Shown here in pieces: positions 9,886 through 18,342 of a stretch of DNA of 52,736 nt; within the stretch, counting starts at the first letter, position 1, and every line of letters begins with the position of its first letter. This DNA is from Bacteroides sp. (lineage in GTDB: Bacteria > Bacteroidota > Bacteroidia > Bacteroidales > Muribaculaceae). The notes under the pieces are model-generated. The model was given only the letters and a program-made list of their open reading frames with translations, made no database searches and was not told where the DNA came from. The stretch is from the NCBI GenBank assembly GCA_014801485.1, contig JAAVEC010000028.1, forward strand, positions 57,747 to 110,482, in the 5' to 3' direction. The position numbers were made by a program, and so were the translations under genes.

Positions 9886-10187
9886 TGGCAGAATCTGCGG
9901 GCAGCATCAGCGGGTGGTTGCGGCGATATATATCGCTGCCCGCCCTGCTTGTGCTGGGTGCGCTGGTATATATAGTGTTTGTGGGCGACAACAGCGTGGC
10001 CCGGCGCGTGGAATATCAGGCCCAGATCGACAGCCTGCGCGCTTCCGTGGCGCAGGTGGAAGACAGCGTGCGCTACTACCGCGAGCTCAACCGCGGCCTG
10101 CAGAGCGATCCCGAGGCCATGGAGCGCGTGGTGCGCGAGCACTATAATATGAAGCGCCAGAACGAAGACGTGTTTATTATCAACTGA
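9885..10187 (+). CDS. Septum formation initiator family protein (FtsB/DivIC-like)
   Basis: A 100-residue bitopic protein with one membrane helix (residues about 17-33, SLPALLVLGALVYIVFV), then a coiled coil (QIDSLRASVAQVEDSVRYYRELNRGL) and the typical ending MERVVREHYNMKRQNEDVFII. FtsB/DivIC proteins join the FtsQLB/DivIB complex at the division septum. Its start overlaps the endonuclease stop by one base (TAATG), so the two are translationally coupled although functionally unrelated. Confidence 0.88.
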   Translation: MAESAGSISGWLRRYISLPALLVLGALVYIVFVGDNSVARRVEYQAQIDSLRASVAQVEDSVRYYRELNRGLQSDPEAMERVVREHYNMKRQNEDVFIIN

Positions 10188-10200
10188 AAAATCCGAAAAG

Positions 10201-10587
10201 ATGGATAAGACGCAAGTGGGCCGAGCATGCGAGGCACTGGCTCCTGTAGGACTGATATTGGTGGCCACAGCCACGCTCGTGCCGCTTTTCAGCGGCGGTT
10301 TCCACCACATGGACCTCATGCGCTGGCTCTATGCCGCCGGGGCGCTGTTGATGCTTGTGGCACGCTTGTTTTCGCCTTATCGCGGCACCGATCTGCGCCT
10401 GCGCCGTCTCGTGAGGATGCAGGCATGGAGCGCCTTGTTTTTTGTGGCGGCAGCCGTGTTTCTGTTCTTGCCGGGCACAGCGCCGCGCGACTGGCTGGCC
10501 CTCACCATGGCCGGAGCCGTGGTGCAGGTGATAGCATCCGTGATGATTCCTCACCGCATGCAGCAACTTAAGGACGGCAAGAAATGA
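10201..10587 (+). CDS. Four-helix membrane protein, unknown function
   Basis: A protein of 128 residues with four hydrophobic helices (about 13-32, 40-59, 72-91 and 97-116) and short polar ends. It begins 13 bases after the FtsB-like gene and overlaps the TPM-domain gene by four bases (ATGA). Proteins like this commonly follow the septum initiator gene in Bacteroidales, but no function is known to me. Confidence 0.8.
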   Translation: MDKTQVGRACEALAPVGLILVATATLVPLFSGGFHHMDLMRWLYAAGALLMLVARLFSPYRGTDLRLRRLVRMQAWSALFFVAAAVFLFLPGTAPRDWLALTMAGAVVQVIASVMIPHRMQQLKDGKK

Positions 10588-11810
10588 ACATGCGACGCAT
10601 CATCGCCGCCATGCTGGGCGTGCTCGCGGCCATTGCCGCCTGCGCCGCCGTATACCGGCCTGCCGATGTGCCGGTGGCTCAGGTGGCCGACCCGGACGGC
10701 ATTCTGTCGGCTGCCGTGCGCGCTTCAATCGACAGCACCATCACGGCCATGCGCCGTGCCACCACGGCAGAGATGGCCGTAGTGGTGCTGGGCGATATCA
10801 CCGACCCCGAGGATATTGACCAATACGCCACCGAGCTGTTCACGCGCCTGGGGCCGGGCAAGAAAGACCGCGACAACGGCGTGCTGGTGCTGGTGGCCCG
10901 CGACCGCCGAAAGGCCGTGATCCGCACGGGCTACGGCGCCGAGGGCGTGCTGCCCGATATCGTGTGTGGGTCGATTCTGCGCCACGATATGTTTCCGGCC
11001 TTCCGGGAGGGCGACTACGACACCGGTGTGCGCCGTGCCGTGGAGACTATAGCGGCTCTGCTCACCGATCCCGATGCTGCCGCCGAGCTGCAATCGCAGC
11101 TGCGCGATAGAAATGAAGCCGATGAAGACGACGGTGCATTCCGCGCCTATCTGTGGCTGGCCGGCATCCTGGCCGCAGGAATGCTGCTGCTGCTCATCTT
11201 CCGCCTCGTGTCGACGCGCCGCGCCGACCGCTTCGACCGCTATCAGGCCCTCGAAAAACTCAAGGCACCATATCTGGTGATGGGATTCATGACCCTGGGC
11301 ATGGGATTGGTGGCTGCTATATGGCTCGTGCTGGTGCTCAGGCACTTGCGCGACGGACGCCGCAATTGTCCCAACTGCGGGGCGCGCATGCGCAAGATTG
11401 ATGAGGTGCACGACAACGACTATCTCACGCCCTCGCAGGACCTGGAGGAGCGCGTGGGCTCCGTGGACTACGACGTGTGGCTGTGTCCCACGTGTGGCGA
11501 GACGGATATTATTCCCTACGTGAACCATTCGTCGGCGCTGCGCGAATGCGAGCATTGCCATGCCCGCACGGCCCATCTCACGGCCGACCGCACCCTGCGC
11601 CGCGCCACACCCACGGCCGAGGGCCGCGGCGTGCGGGAATATACGTGCATGAACTGCCGCCACGTCACTTCCGTGCCTTATTCAATAGCCAAGACGCTCG
11701 GGGTGGTGATTCTGCCCCCGGGCGGTGGCGGCGGCTTCGGTGGCGGCGGAGGTTTCGGAGGCTTCGGCGGTGGCATGACCGGCGGCGGCGGTGCCTCCGG
11801 CGGATGGTGA
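10584..11810 (+). CDS. TPM-domain membrane protein with zinc knuckles and Gly-rich tail
   Basis: A 408-residue exported membrane protein. After a signal peptide comes a TPM domain (about residues 30-165) with VADPDGILSAAVRASIDSTI, AVVVLGDI and GVLVLVARDRRKAVIRTGYGAEGVLPD. Two membrane helices follow (about 188-206 and 232-253). The region behind them has four CxxC pairs (CPNC, CPTC, CEHC, CMNC), enough for two zinc ribbons. The protein ends in a glycine/phenylalanine tail (GGGGGFGGFGGG) as in YgcG/MOLO1-like proteins. TPM proteins are tied to photosystem repair in plants; in bacteria the role is open. Confidence 0.85.
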   Translation: MNMRRIIAAMLGVLAAIAACAAVYRPADVPVAQVADPDGILSAAVRASIDSTITAMRRATTAEMAVVVLGDITDPEDIDQYATELFTRLGPGKKDRDNGVLVLVARDRRKAVIRTGYGAEGVLPDIVCGSILRHDMFPAFREGDYDTGVRRAVETIAALLTDPDAAAELQSQLRDRNEADEDDGAFRAYLWLAGILAAGMLLLLIFRLVSTRRADRFDRYQALEKLKAPYLVMGFMTLGMGLVAAIWLVLVLRHLRDGRRNCPNCGARMRKIDEVHDNDYLTPSQDLEERVGSVDYDVWLCPTCGETDIIPYVNHSSALRECEHCHARTAHLTADRTLRRATPTAEGRGVREYTCMNCRHVTSVPYSIAKTLGVVILPPGGGGGFGGGGGFGGFGGGMTGGGGASGGW

Positions 11811-11943
11811 TATCCCATGGCTAAAATTGTGCCATTAAGGATATTGTCATGCAACGGCCATTTCTAAGTCAAAAGGGCAATTTTCGTAATCTTATTGCTT
11901 TTAGGAATAAGAGGTAGTTTCTGGGGCTTTTGCCCTGGGGGGA

Positions 11944-12028
11944 TTTATAGGCCCAACAGGCCCACTGGGGCTAATAGGCTTTTGCTGTAGATGTTTATAG
12001 GCCCTATGGGTTTAATAGGGCCTATAAA
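11944..12028. terminator. Palindromic terminator-like region between convergent genes
   Basis: A perfect 14-bp stem (TTTATAGGCCCTAT at 11994-12007, its complement at 12015-12028) with the loop GGGTTTA. TTTATAGGCCC is repeated at 11944-11954, and further GGCCCA/TGGGGC pieces lie between. It sits between the converging TPM operon and the rdgB-porZ operon and probably stops transcription from both sides. No long T-tract is present. Confidence 0.55.
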
Positions 12029-12038
12029 TCTGATTCTT

Positions 12039-12581
12039 TCAAAGATACCTTTCTATCGCAGCCAGGTGGTCGAGCACTTCGGCCGGGGAGAGGGTGCGGC
12101 GCTTGGCGAGGTCGTCGGCAAGCGCGTGGGTGGCTGTGTGCACGGCGCTGATCTGGAAAAGCCGGTCGAAGAAGTCGAGGTTGCGGCGTAGCATGGCATC
12201 GAGCTCGTCGCGCTCAAGCGGCGTGTCGTCTTTGTCGACGGTATCTGCCAGAGCCGGTGCCAGGGCTTCTGTCATGGTATGGGAGAGGCGGCGGCGATGC
12301 TGCACGTAGTTGCGGCTCATGGCGTTGGCCACGAGCATTCCGGCCAGCAGTTGCGTCTGGGCGATCATTTCGTTCCAGGCAGTCTTGGCGCTCATGCGCT
12401 GGTTCGGGATATAGTGGAAACCGGGGTGAAACGACAGGGCGTCGGTGGTGCCGTCGGCGGTGTCGATAGTCACGGATGCGAGCGCATCCTGAGCGTCGTA
12501 GGCCAGCACGGCTATGGCCATGCCTGCCACGCCGTAGGATTTGTCGGTATCGGATGTGTATCTGAACAGGGTGTGTTTCAT
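12039..12581 (-). CDS. Conserved hypothetical protein
   Basis: A protein of 180 residues; the ATG at 12581 is chosen because it overlaps the porZ-like stop (TGATG) and a longer reading would run into that gene. The N-terminal 65 residues look like beta structure (KSYGVAGMAIAVLAYDAQDALASVTID). The rest is helical and charged (NEMIAQTQLLAGMLVANAMSRNYVQHRR). No signal peptide or membrane helix. Last gene of the rdgB-porZ-like unit; the function is not recognised. Confidence 0.72.
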   Translation of the reverse strand: MKHTLFRYTSDTDKSYGVAGMAIAVLAYDAQDALASVTIDTADGTTDALSFHPGFHYIPNQRMSAKTAWNEMIAQTQLLAGMLVANAMSRNYVQHRRRLSHTMTEALAPALADTVDKDDTPLERDELDAMLRRNLDFFDRLFQISAVHTATHALADDLAKRRTLSPAEVLDHLAAIERYL

Positions 12582-14995
12582 CAGTTTACTACCATGATTT
12601 TTGTTGCCGGACTGCCGGAAGCGGAGCCCGTTGCGTTCTGTGAGGCGAACACGAAGTAAACGCCTGAGCGCACGCGTTGGTTCTGCAGGTTGCATGCGTC
12701 CCACATATACATTCCTCCCTCGCTGGTGCCCTGGGCCACGATATTGCCGGCTGCGTCGGTGATTTTCACGAGTGAATTATCCATAAGGCCGGTGATGGTG
12801 ACCCAGCCTGTGTAGTCGTGGCGCACGGGATTGGGATAGGCGTAGACGTCGGAGTAGTCCTCGGCGGGCGGCGCTGCCGTGCTGTTGTAGCTCACGAGTC
12901 CTTTTTCGGTGCCTATGTACACGGCGTTGCCGGCCATGTCGCAGCGCAGCGCCAGGAGGTGATTGGAAGGCAGCGGCGAGTTGTCGACGTTGAAGTTGTC
13001 GATGATGGTGGTGCCGGCGGCATCGGTGAGGTAGGCACCGGAGCCGGTGGTGGCAAACCACATGCGGCCGGCCGGGTCCTGGTCGATATCAATCACGGTC
13101 TCGCCGTCCAGGAGGTAGTCGGCATAGTTGGTGCCGTCGTTGCGCGCCACCTTGGGGCGGCGTGCATTGAGCGTGCCGCCTGATATGGCCGTGGTGATGT
13201 CGGGAATCATGAGCATGCCGCCTTCGTAGCCCACCCACACGTGGCCGTCGCGGTCTTCAAAGATAGCGAGCACCTTGAGCACCTGCACGTTGTTGCCGTC
13301 CTGGTCGCTGAAGTACTGGAAGGCATGGCTTTCGTCGTCGGCGAGGTTGGTCTCGGTGTTGTTGTGGTTGTAGAGCAGCAGGCCATAGCCGTTGTTGTTG
13401 GCGCCGCACACCATGTAGGGGGCGGTGCTGTGGACGAGCATCACCGAGCCGTCGCCGTGGGTGTAGGGCGCCACGGAGGGTGCGAGCCAGTCGCCGGCGG
13501 TCACCTGCCCGGGGTTCTTGCGCTTTTCGGCCGGCAGGATATAGATGGGATTGCGCGCGCTGCTGCCTGCTGCCTGCACGCCCACCCACAGGTTGCCCCG
13601 GCGGTCGAATTTGAGGTCGCGCGTGTAGCCGGCCCAGCTCGACGTGTAGGGCAGCTTGTTGATGTCGAAGCGTCCTGCCTGCTCGCCGTTTTCGATGATG
13701 TAGATACCCTTCTGATAATTGGATATATAGTATCGGCCGGGATGCTCGGGGTCTTCGGCAATGGCAGTGGTGCCGCCGGTGAGGGTGAGGCCTGTGCCGT
13801 CGGCATCTTTCAGGGCAGCGTCGGTGATGGTGCCGTCTTCAAGGAGGTCGGTGGTCTGCACCACGTCAAAGCCGTGATTCTCCACGCCGGGCTCCATCTT
13901 GAAGGTGTCGAAGCCGCTGTTGCTCACGTATATGCGACGGCCGTCGGCGCTGCGGTGCATGAATGCGGGCCAGTGGCACGTGAGGGCCTCGGGGCGGAAA
14001 GGTGCGCTCAGCTGCACGGGGGTGCTGCCTTCGAAGGCGTAGCGCGCGATGCCCTCGGCATCGGCCACCCACACGTCCTCCGGACCTTTGTGCGTGGCCA
14101 GCACTTTGCCGCGCAATATTTCGGGCACCACGGCCACCACGCTGCCGCTGCCGTCGGGGAGCAGGCGGCGCATCACCGTGCCGGCCGCGAAGTAGACGCT
14201 GCCGTCGGCACCGTCGGAAAAGTCCATGAGCAGCGTGCCGTTGTCGATGCGCGTGGCCGTGTATGTCATGTCGTCGAGCCGGGGCTCCACCACGAAGTAG
14301 GAGCAGGCCGATTCGTAGGTATTGGTGTTTCGTGCCAGCAGGCGGCCGTCGCCCAGGCGCCTGTAGCTGGCGCCGGAGCCGGCAAATTTTCCCTCCACGG
14401 CTTCGAAGGTGGAGAAGGAATTGTGGCGCTCGCCCACGGGCGAGGCATACATCCTGGTGCCGTCCATGAGCACCACCCGGCCGTCGATTTCCGTGGCGTA
14501 TGTGAACGATTGGTTGTAGATGCCGCTGTCGGCCACACGGTGGTTGCGGTCGTCGAAGGCCACGAAGCCGAAGCCGGTGGCCACATACATCCGTCCGCCC
14601 GGCGTGAACTCGATCGAATTCACGGCCTTGGAGGCCGAAATATTGGCATCGCGGATGTCGGGCATATTCACCACCCGTCCATTATCGTAGAGCAGGTCGA
14701 TATTGTGCGAGTCGTAGACCACGGCCAGATAGCGCGAGTGGGGGTTATAGGCTATGCGCTCGATTCCGGTGTCGTTCAGGCGGTTGAGGGTGGAATAATG
14801 GGTGGTGGCGTCGTTGTCTTTGTCGTAGCTGAAGAGGTGGCCCCGGCTCAGGTAGTAGACAAAGCGTGGCGAATCAATCACGCAGTCGGCCGCAGTGCCG
14901 TACACGGGCATGATATTCCACGTGCCCGTGCCCTGGGCGGCTGCCGCCAGCGCGGCTGCGAAGATAGAGCAGAGTAGAAAGAGGCGTTTGATCAT
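12581..14995 (-). CDS. porZ: PorZ-like double beta-propeller protein with type IX sorting domain
   Basis: An exported protein of 804 residues with signal peptide MIKRLFLLCSIFAAALAAAAQ. Two propeller regions resemble the two-component-regulator type (for example GHVWVGYEGGMLMIPD and GRMWFATTGSGAYLTD). It ends in a type IX A-type sorting domain: YAYPNPVRHDYTGWVTITGL, VKITDAAGNIV, then SGVYFVFAS. The layout and length match PorZ of Porphyromonas gingivalis, which delivers anionic LPS to the sortase of the type IX system at the cell surface. The assignment rests on architecture, so another surface propeller protein is possible. It overlaps rdgB by four bases. Confidence 0.72.
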   Translation of the reverse strand: MIKRLFLLCSIFAAALAAAAQGTGTWNIMPVYGTAADCVIDSPRFVYYLSRGHLFSYDKDNDATTHYSTLNRLNDTGIERIAYNPHSRYLAVVYDSHNIDLLYDNGRVVNMPDIRDANISASKAVNSIEFTPGGRMYVATGFGFVAFDDRNHRVADSGIYNQSFTYATEIDGRVVLMDGTRMYASPVGERHNSFSTFEAVEGKFAGSGASYRRLGDGRLLARNTNTYESACSYFVVEPRLDDMTYTATRIDNGTLLMDFSDGADGSVYFAAGTVMRRLLPDGSGSVVAVVPEILRGKVLATHKGPEDVWVADAEGIARYAFEGSTPVQLSAPFRPEALTCHWPAFMHRSADGRRIYVSNSGFDTFKMEPGVENHGFDVVQTTDLLEDGTITDAALKDADGTGLTLTGGTTAIAEDPEHPGRYYISNYQKGIYIIENGEQAGRFDINKLPYTSSWAGYTRDLKFDRRGNLWVGVQAAGSSARNPIYILPAEKRKNPGQVTAGDWLAPSVAPYTHGDGSVMLVHSTAPYMVCGANNNGYGLLLYNHNNTETNLADDESHAFQYFSDQDGNNVQVLKVLAIFEDRDGHVWVGYEGGMLMIPDITTAISGGTLNARRPKVARNDGTNYADYLLDGETVIDIDQDPAGRMWFATTGSGAYLTDAAGTTIIDNFNVDNSPLPSNHLLALRCDMAGNAVYIGTEKGLVSYNSTAAPPAEDYSDVYAYPNPVRHDYTGWVTITGLMDNSLVKITDAAGNIVAQGTSEGGMYMWDACNLQNQRVRSGVYFVFASQNATGSASGSPATKIMVVN

Positions 14996-15597
14996 AGAGA
15001 ATTACGGAGAAAGTCGATGAGGAGAGCCGTGGCGCGGCCACGGTGGCTGATAGCGTTTTTATCTTCGGGCGTCATCTGCGCGAAGGTGCAGCCCCGGCCG
15101 GCCGGCACAAACACCGGGTCGTAGCCGAAGCCGGCCGCGCCGCTGCGCCCGGTGGCGATGGAGCCCTCGCAGGTGCCGTGGAAGGTGCGCTCGGTGCCGT
15201 CGGCCGCGATGTGGGCCACCACCGTGCGGAAGCGCGCAGTGCGGTCGGGGCGGCCGTCGAGCAGCCTCAGCAGCAGGTCCACGTTGGCCGCCGCGTCGCA
15301 CTCCGGGCCGGCAAACCGTGCCGTGTGCACGCCCGGCCTGCCGCCGAGGGCGTCCACCTCCAGGCCCGTATCGTCGGCAAAGCACTCCACGCCATAGTGC
15401 TCGTGCACCCAGCGCGCTTTGGCCAGGGCATTGCTCTCCAGCGTGTCGCCGTCTTCAGGAATATCGGTGGTGCAGCCCACATCTGCCAGCGACAGCAGGC
15501 AGAACTCCGGGCCGCAGATGCGGCGCATCTCCTCCACCTTATGGGCATTGTGGGATGCGAACACAATAGTGCGTGGTTCAAGTGCGTTTTCCATCAT
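14992..15597 (-). CDS. rdgB: XTP/dITP diphosphatase (RdgB/HAM1 family)
   Basis: Hydrolyses non-canonical purine nucleotides (ITP, dITP, XTP) to the monophosphates, keeping them out of nucleic acids. At 202 residues it is of normal length. Visible motifs are VFASHNAHKVEEMRR at the N-terminus, ALAKARWVHEHYG, FADDTGLEVDALGGRPGVHTARF (active-site acid pair) and the C-terminal SHRGRA. Two ATGs adjoin (15597 and 15594); a longer in-frame start would cut toward the SRP RNA. It overlaps the porZ-like gene by ATGA. Confidence 0.96.
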   Translation of the reverse strand: MMENALEPRTIVFASHNAHKVEEMRRICGPEFCLLSLADVGCTTDIPEDGDTLESNALAKARWVHEHYGVECFADDTGLEVDALGGRPGVHTARFAGPECDAAANVDLLLRLLDGRPDRTARFRTVVAHIAADGTERTFHGTCEGSIATGRSGAAGFGYDPVFVPAGRGCTFAQMTPEDKNAISHRGRATALLIDFLRNSL

Positions 15598-15658
15598 ATA
15601 CTTAACGAGCGCGGCCGCAAAATATTGCTTGCGTGGCTCGCGCCCGGCCACAAAAAAA

Positions 15659-15754
15659 GGGTAAGCTATCTACATCGCGACGCTCAACCCGATACCCTTG
15701 CTTCGGTCAAGACCTGGGGGAATTCTCGGGGAGCTGTCCGTGCAGGACTTACCC
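15659..15754 (-). ncRNA. ffs: Signal recognition particle RNA (4.5S-type)
   Basis: A 96-nt minus-strand transcript. Its ends pair (GGGTAAG at the 5' end, CTTACCC at the 3' end) into one long hairpin. The core reads CCAGGTCTTGACCGAAGCA: the CAGG / AAGCA internal loop that binds Ffh, closed by GGT-CTTG-ACC in place of the usual GGAA-type tetraloop. A canonical promoter ends six bases before the 5' end and seven T residues follow two bases past the 3' end. The call is from core motif, length, promoter and terminator. Confidence 0.85.
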
Positions 15755-15759
15755 TGCTG

Positions 15760-15791
15760 CAAAGTTAAGCACTCTTTTTTGAATCCGCAAA
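15760..15791 (-). promoter_or_regulatory. Promoter of the SRP RNA
   Basis: Minus-strand TTTG (15788-15791), a 20-base spacer, then TAACTTTG (15760-15767). This is a full match to the Bacteroidetes primary promoter, and the RNA's paired 5' end begins six bases downstream. Confidence 0.8.
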
Positions 15792-15828
15792 TTTTTTTGC
15801 CCTAAATCTGCAAAATCCGCCCTCCGAT

Positions 15829-17484
15829 TCACCACGGCCTCGACGTGAAGCGCAGCACGCCCAGCCGCGCCAGCGCCTCCATATCCAGCTCTATACTGGC
15901 CCCGTAGGCCGGAAAAATCAGCCGCGGGCGCGCCGCTCCCCGCATGTGCAGTATACACACCTCTTTTATATTATCGGCATCGGTCATGATCTGGGCCAGC
16001 CGGTCGAGCTCGGCGTTGGCGCGCGGGCGGCGGTCGATCTCCACGGGGATAGCATATAGAGGATGCTCGGGCGATGGCTCTATCTCAAATAGCGCCTTGG
16101 GCGAGGCATCGGCAGGGCTCGTGCTCTCGTAGGCATACACGTCGTGGCCCCGCTCCGCCATGCGGAAGCGCGCCTGAGGGCGGTCGTGCACGTAGAGATA
16201 GCGCATGTCGCGCCCCACCAGATTATTATTCATATCCGTGATCTCCGGCGCCACGTTGGTGAAGAAAATCGACAGCGGATGCTCCACGTCGTACACCTTG
16301 CGCAGCACGGCGCGAAACTCGGCATGGCGCTCGTCGTCGGGGCTCAGCCTCTCCCAGCATTTCCAGTCGCACCAGGCAGGCAGCCGCAGCGGGCCCTCCG
16401 TGATCACCAGCCGCCTGATCTCCCCGTCATCGTCGCTCTCGGCCTCGCAGTATCCCGAGGCCGTCTGCTGCGGCCCTATCACCCCCGAGGGCGAGCACGT
16501 ATAGGCCGTATTGCCCCAGGGATCCACCAGTATAAAATTGTCGTAGCAATCATCGCTGTCCGAGAAGCGCACCCTGAAATCATAGGGCAGCAGTTCCCAG
16601 CCCAGCCCGTCGCGCCGATAGCAGAAAGCCGCCAGGCGATTGTCAGGAAATATCCAGAAGCGCGTGCGCCCGTCGTCGGCATCATCCACCCATATACCAT
16701 TCATATAAAGCCCGGCCAGGGTTTCGACCACCTCGCGCTGCTGCTCCGGAATCACCAGCGACCTGCACAGCCGGGCGATATCCGTCAGCACCTGTATCAT
16801 CCACAGCGGCGTACACTCCGCCACCTCTTCCTTGCCGCCCAACACAGCATCTATCATCCCCAGCGCCTCATCAAAAATCAGCGGCTTCTCCGTCGAGCCC
16901 AGCCGCGGCATATCCTCCCGCAGCAGCTCCACCAGCCCCCTCAGGCGCCTCAGCGCCTCCAGCGTCTCGGCATCGCCCGTGTCGTGGCCCCGCATCGTAT
17001 CTTTCCACGGCTTCAGCACCCCGAAGGCAAAGAGCAGCAGCATTCCGGGATCGGCAGCGGCCTCGCCGGCCGCTCCCTCCGGCAGCAGCGCCGCCAGCAG
17101 CCTCCCGTCGGCCTCCTTGCACTTATACTTCACCACCTCATCGGCGCTCAGCTCGCGGCCGCCGGCCGCATAGAGCCTGAACACCATGCGGCACAGCCGC
17201 CGGCGCGACGCCATCTGCGCGCGGTCGCCCCAATCCATGCCCAGATACACCTCTGAGGCCACCACATAGTCCCTCACCACCGCCGCCAGCGTCCGCTCCG
17301 ACACCTTCACCGCCTCGCGCTCCATCGCGTCGAGGCACGCATCCATCTCGCGACGCGACGCGCGCTTGGCTGCCACCGTCTCCATCGACACGCCCAGCAC
17401 CCCGCGATACTCCGCATCGGTGCGCCGCAGCAGCCGCGCCCTATGGGCCACGGCCATCACCTGATATTTCACGTCTGCATTCAT
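15829..17484 (-). CDS. Hypothetical protein, GC-rich
   Basis: A protein of 551 residues; the ATG at 17484 (MNADVKYQVM) is chosen, because a longer reading starts in a low-complexity stretch. The N-terminal third is helical and basic (RRTDAEYRGVLGVSMETVAAKRASRREMD). The middle is helical, and the C-terminal half looks like mixed alpha/beta with many tryptophans and aromatic residues (WIFPDNRLAAFCYRRDGLGWELLPYDFRVRF). No signal peptide, membrane helix or known motif is seen. It stands alone beside the accessory island and shares the high GC of the core genes. Confidence 0.75.
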   Translation of the reverse strand: MNADVKYQVMAVAHRARLLRRTDAEYRGVLGVSMETVAAKRASRREMDACLDAMEREAVKVSERTLAAVVRDYVVASEVYLGMDWGDRAQMASRRRLCRMVFRLYAAGGRELSADEVVKYKCKEADGRLLAALLPEGAAGEAAADPGMLLLFAFGVLKPWKDTMRGHDTGDAETLEALRRLRGLVELLREDMPRLGSTEKPLIFDEALGMIDAVLGGKEEVAECTPLWMIQVLTDIARLCRSLVIPEQQREVVETLAGLYMNGIWVDDADDGRTRFWIFPDNRLAAFCYRRDGLGWELLPYDFRVRFSDSDDCYDNFILVDPWGNTAYTCSPSGVIGPQQTASGYCEAESDDDGEIRRLVITEGPLRLPAWCDWKCWERLSPDDERHAEFRAVLRKVYDVEHPLSIFFTNVAPEITDMNNNLVGRDMRYLYVHDRPQARFRMAERGHDVYAYESTSPADASPKALFEIEPSPEHPLYAIPVEIDRRPRANAELDRLAQIMTDADNIKEVCILHMRGAARPRLIFPAYGASIELDMEALARLGVLRFTSRPW

Positions 17485-18064
17485 AATCGCCTGCAAATAT
17501 AGCACATTCCACCACAAAAACCACACCCCTCCACCACCTCCCGCACCAAAACCGGCCCGCATCGCCGAAAAAAACACCCCTTACGCCCGCCTTTTGCACA
17601 AAACCACCTCCGCCACCTGTCCGCCCCCTTGCACATCCCGCCCCTCCGAGCTAAATTTGCCGGTGAAAACACAACCCTTAAAATATATTAAAAATGCCCC
17701 ACAGAGCGTCTAATCGAAAAAAATAGTTTAACTTTGCCATACTCATGCGGGGGAGAAATCCCGTAGAGTAAGAAAAGAGTCAAACTCTCTTTCTCAGCTG
17801 AACGAACCGGCAAATTCAACAGCAACCTGAGAAAAAGTGAGATTAGACGCTCTTTCTGTATTGTCGTATCAGCGTTGCGGCCATAGCCGCCGCGCATAGC
17901 ATACACAATCCGGAGGGGCAGTTTATTCTACCCACATCATTCAGGTTAAGGCCTTGCCGGGCCGGTTCAGCTATGATCGAGGTGCGATAAATTCCCCTCT
18001 TTTCTTATACCCATACCCCAACCGCCGAATTAGGGAATCAGAAGGCGCGAAACATACCTCATCT
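17485..18064. other. Long intergenic region at the island edge
   Basis: 580 bases without a convincing gene. The first 215 are C-rich on the plus strand and featureless. Then comes the 151-bp inverted-repeat element (17703-17853). The remaining 210 bases carry no canonical TTTG / TAnnTTTG promoter that I can find before the small gene at 18065. Confidence 0.6.
17703..17853. repeat. 151-bp element bounded by 13-bp inverted repeats
   Basis: AGAGCGTCTAATC at 17703-17715 recurs as its exact complement at 17841-17853. Inside lie a TAACTTTG box (17729-17736, plus strand), a second inverted repeat (TTTCTCAG 17790-17797, CTGAGAAA 17827-17834) and a small AGAGT/ACTCT hairpin (17776-17788). No target-site duplication is obvious. 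It could be a MITE, an invertible promoter segment or a structured RNA gene. It marks the start of the AT-richer island. Confidence 0.6.
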
Positions 18065-18334
18065 ATGAACGGAGACCCCAATGAGATAAACGATTCGGAG
18101 CTAAAAAAACATGGTTTTGCAAGAATACCGGCAGAATTGTGGTATAATTCCGATTTGGGCATTTATTTAATGCCCAATGGGACGGGTTATCTTCCAAAGT
18201 ATTGGCCGCCTCTAATGGAATTTAAGCCAGATTCAGAAAATCTACTACCAAGCGTGGACGGTATAATGATTGCTGACGTAGAGGGTCTTAAGAACTTGTT
18301 AGAGGGTGTAAGACAACTACGACCTAAGAAATAA
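18065..18334 (+). CDS. Small hypothetical protein at the head of the dynamin cluster
   Basis: A protein of 89 residues. The ATG at 18065 is preferred; the upstream in-frame reading gives an unlikely Pro/Arg-rich leader. The sequence has an aromatic-rich middle (ELWYNSDLGIYLMPNGTGYLPKYWPPL) and a helical basic end. No family recognised. It lies nine bases before the first dynamin-like gene in the same direction, so it is probably part of that operon. Confidence 0.6.
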   Translation: MNGDPNEINDSELKKHGFARIPAELWYNSDLGIYLMPNGTGYLPKYWPPLMEFKPDSENLLPSVDGIMIADVEGLKNLLEGVRQLRPKK

Positions 18335-18342
18335 TCATAATA

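Noticed and set aside
12582-12704. N-terminal extension of the 180-residue gene
   Set aside because: The extra 41 residues are Arg-rich and overlap the porZ-like gene; TGATG coupling supports ATG 12581.
13241-14977. Plus-strand frame of 578 codons
   Set aside because: Antisense shadow of the porZ-like gene; composition is Val/Ala/His rich with no motif.
15043-15768. Plus-strand frame covering the SRP RNA
   Set aside because: It is antisense to rdgB and the RNA gene and ends inside the RNA promoter.
17954-18064. N-terminal extension of the 89-residue gene
   Set aside because: The extra residues look like translated non-coding sequence; the ATG at 18065 gives a uniform protein.
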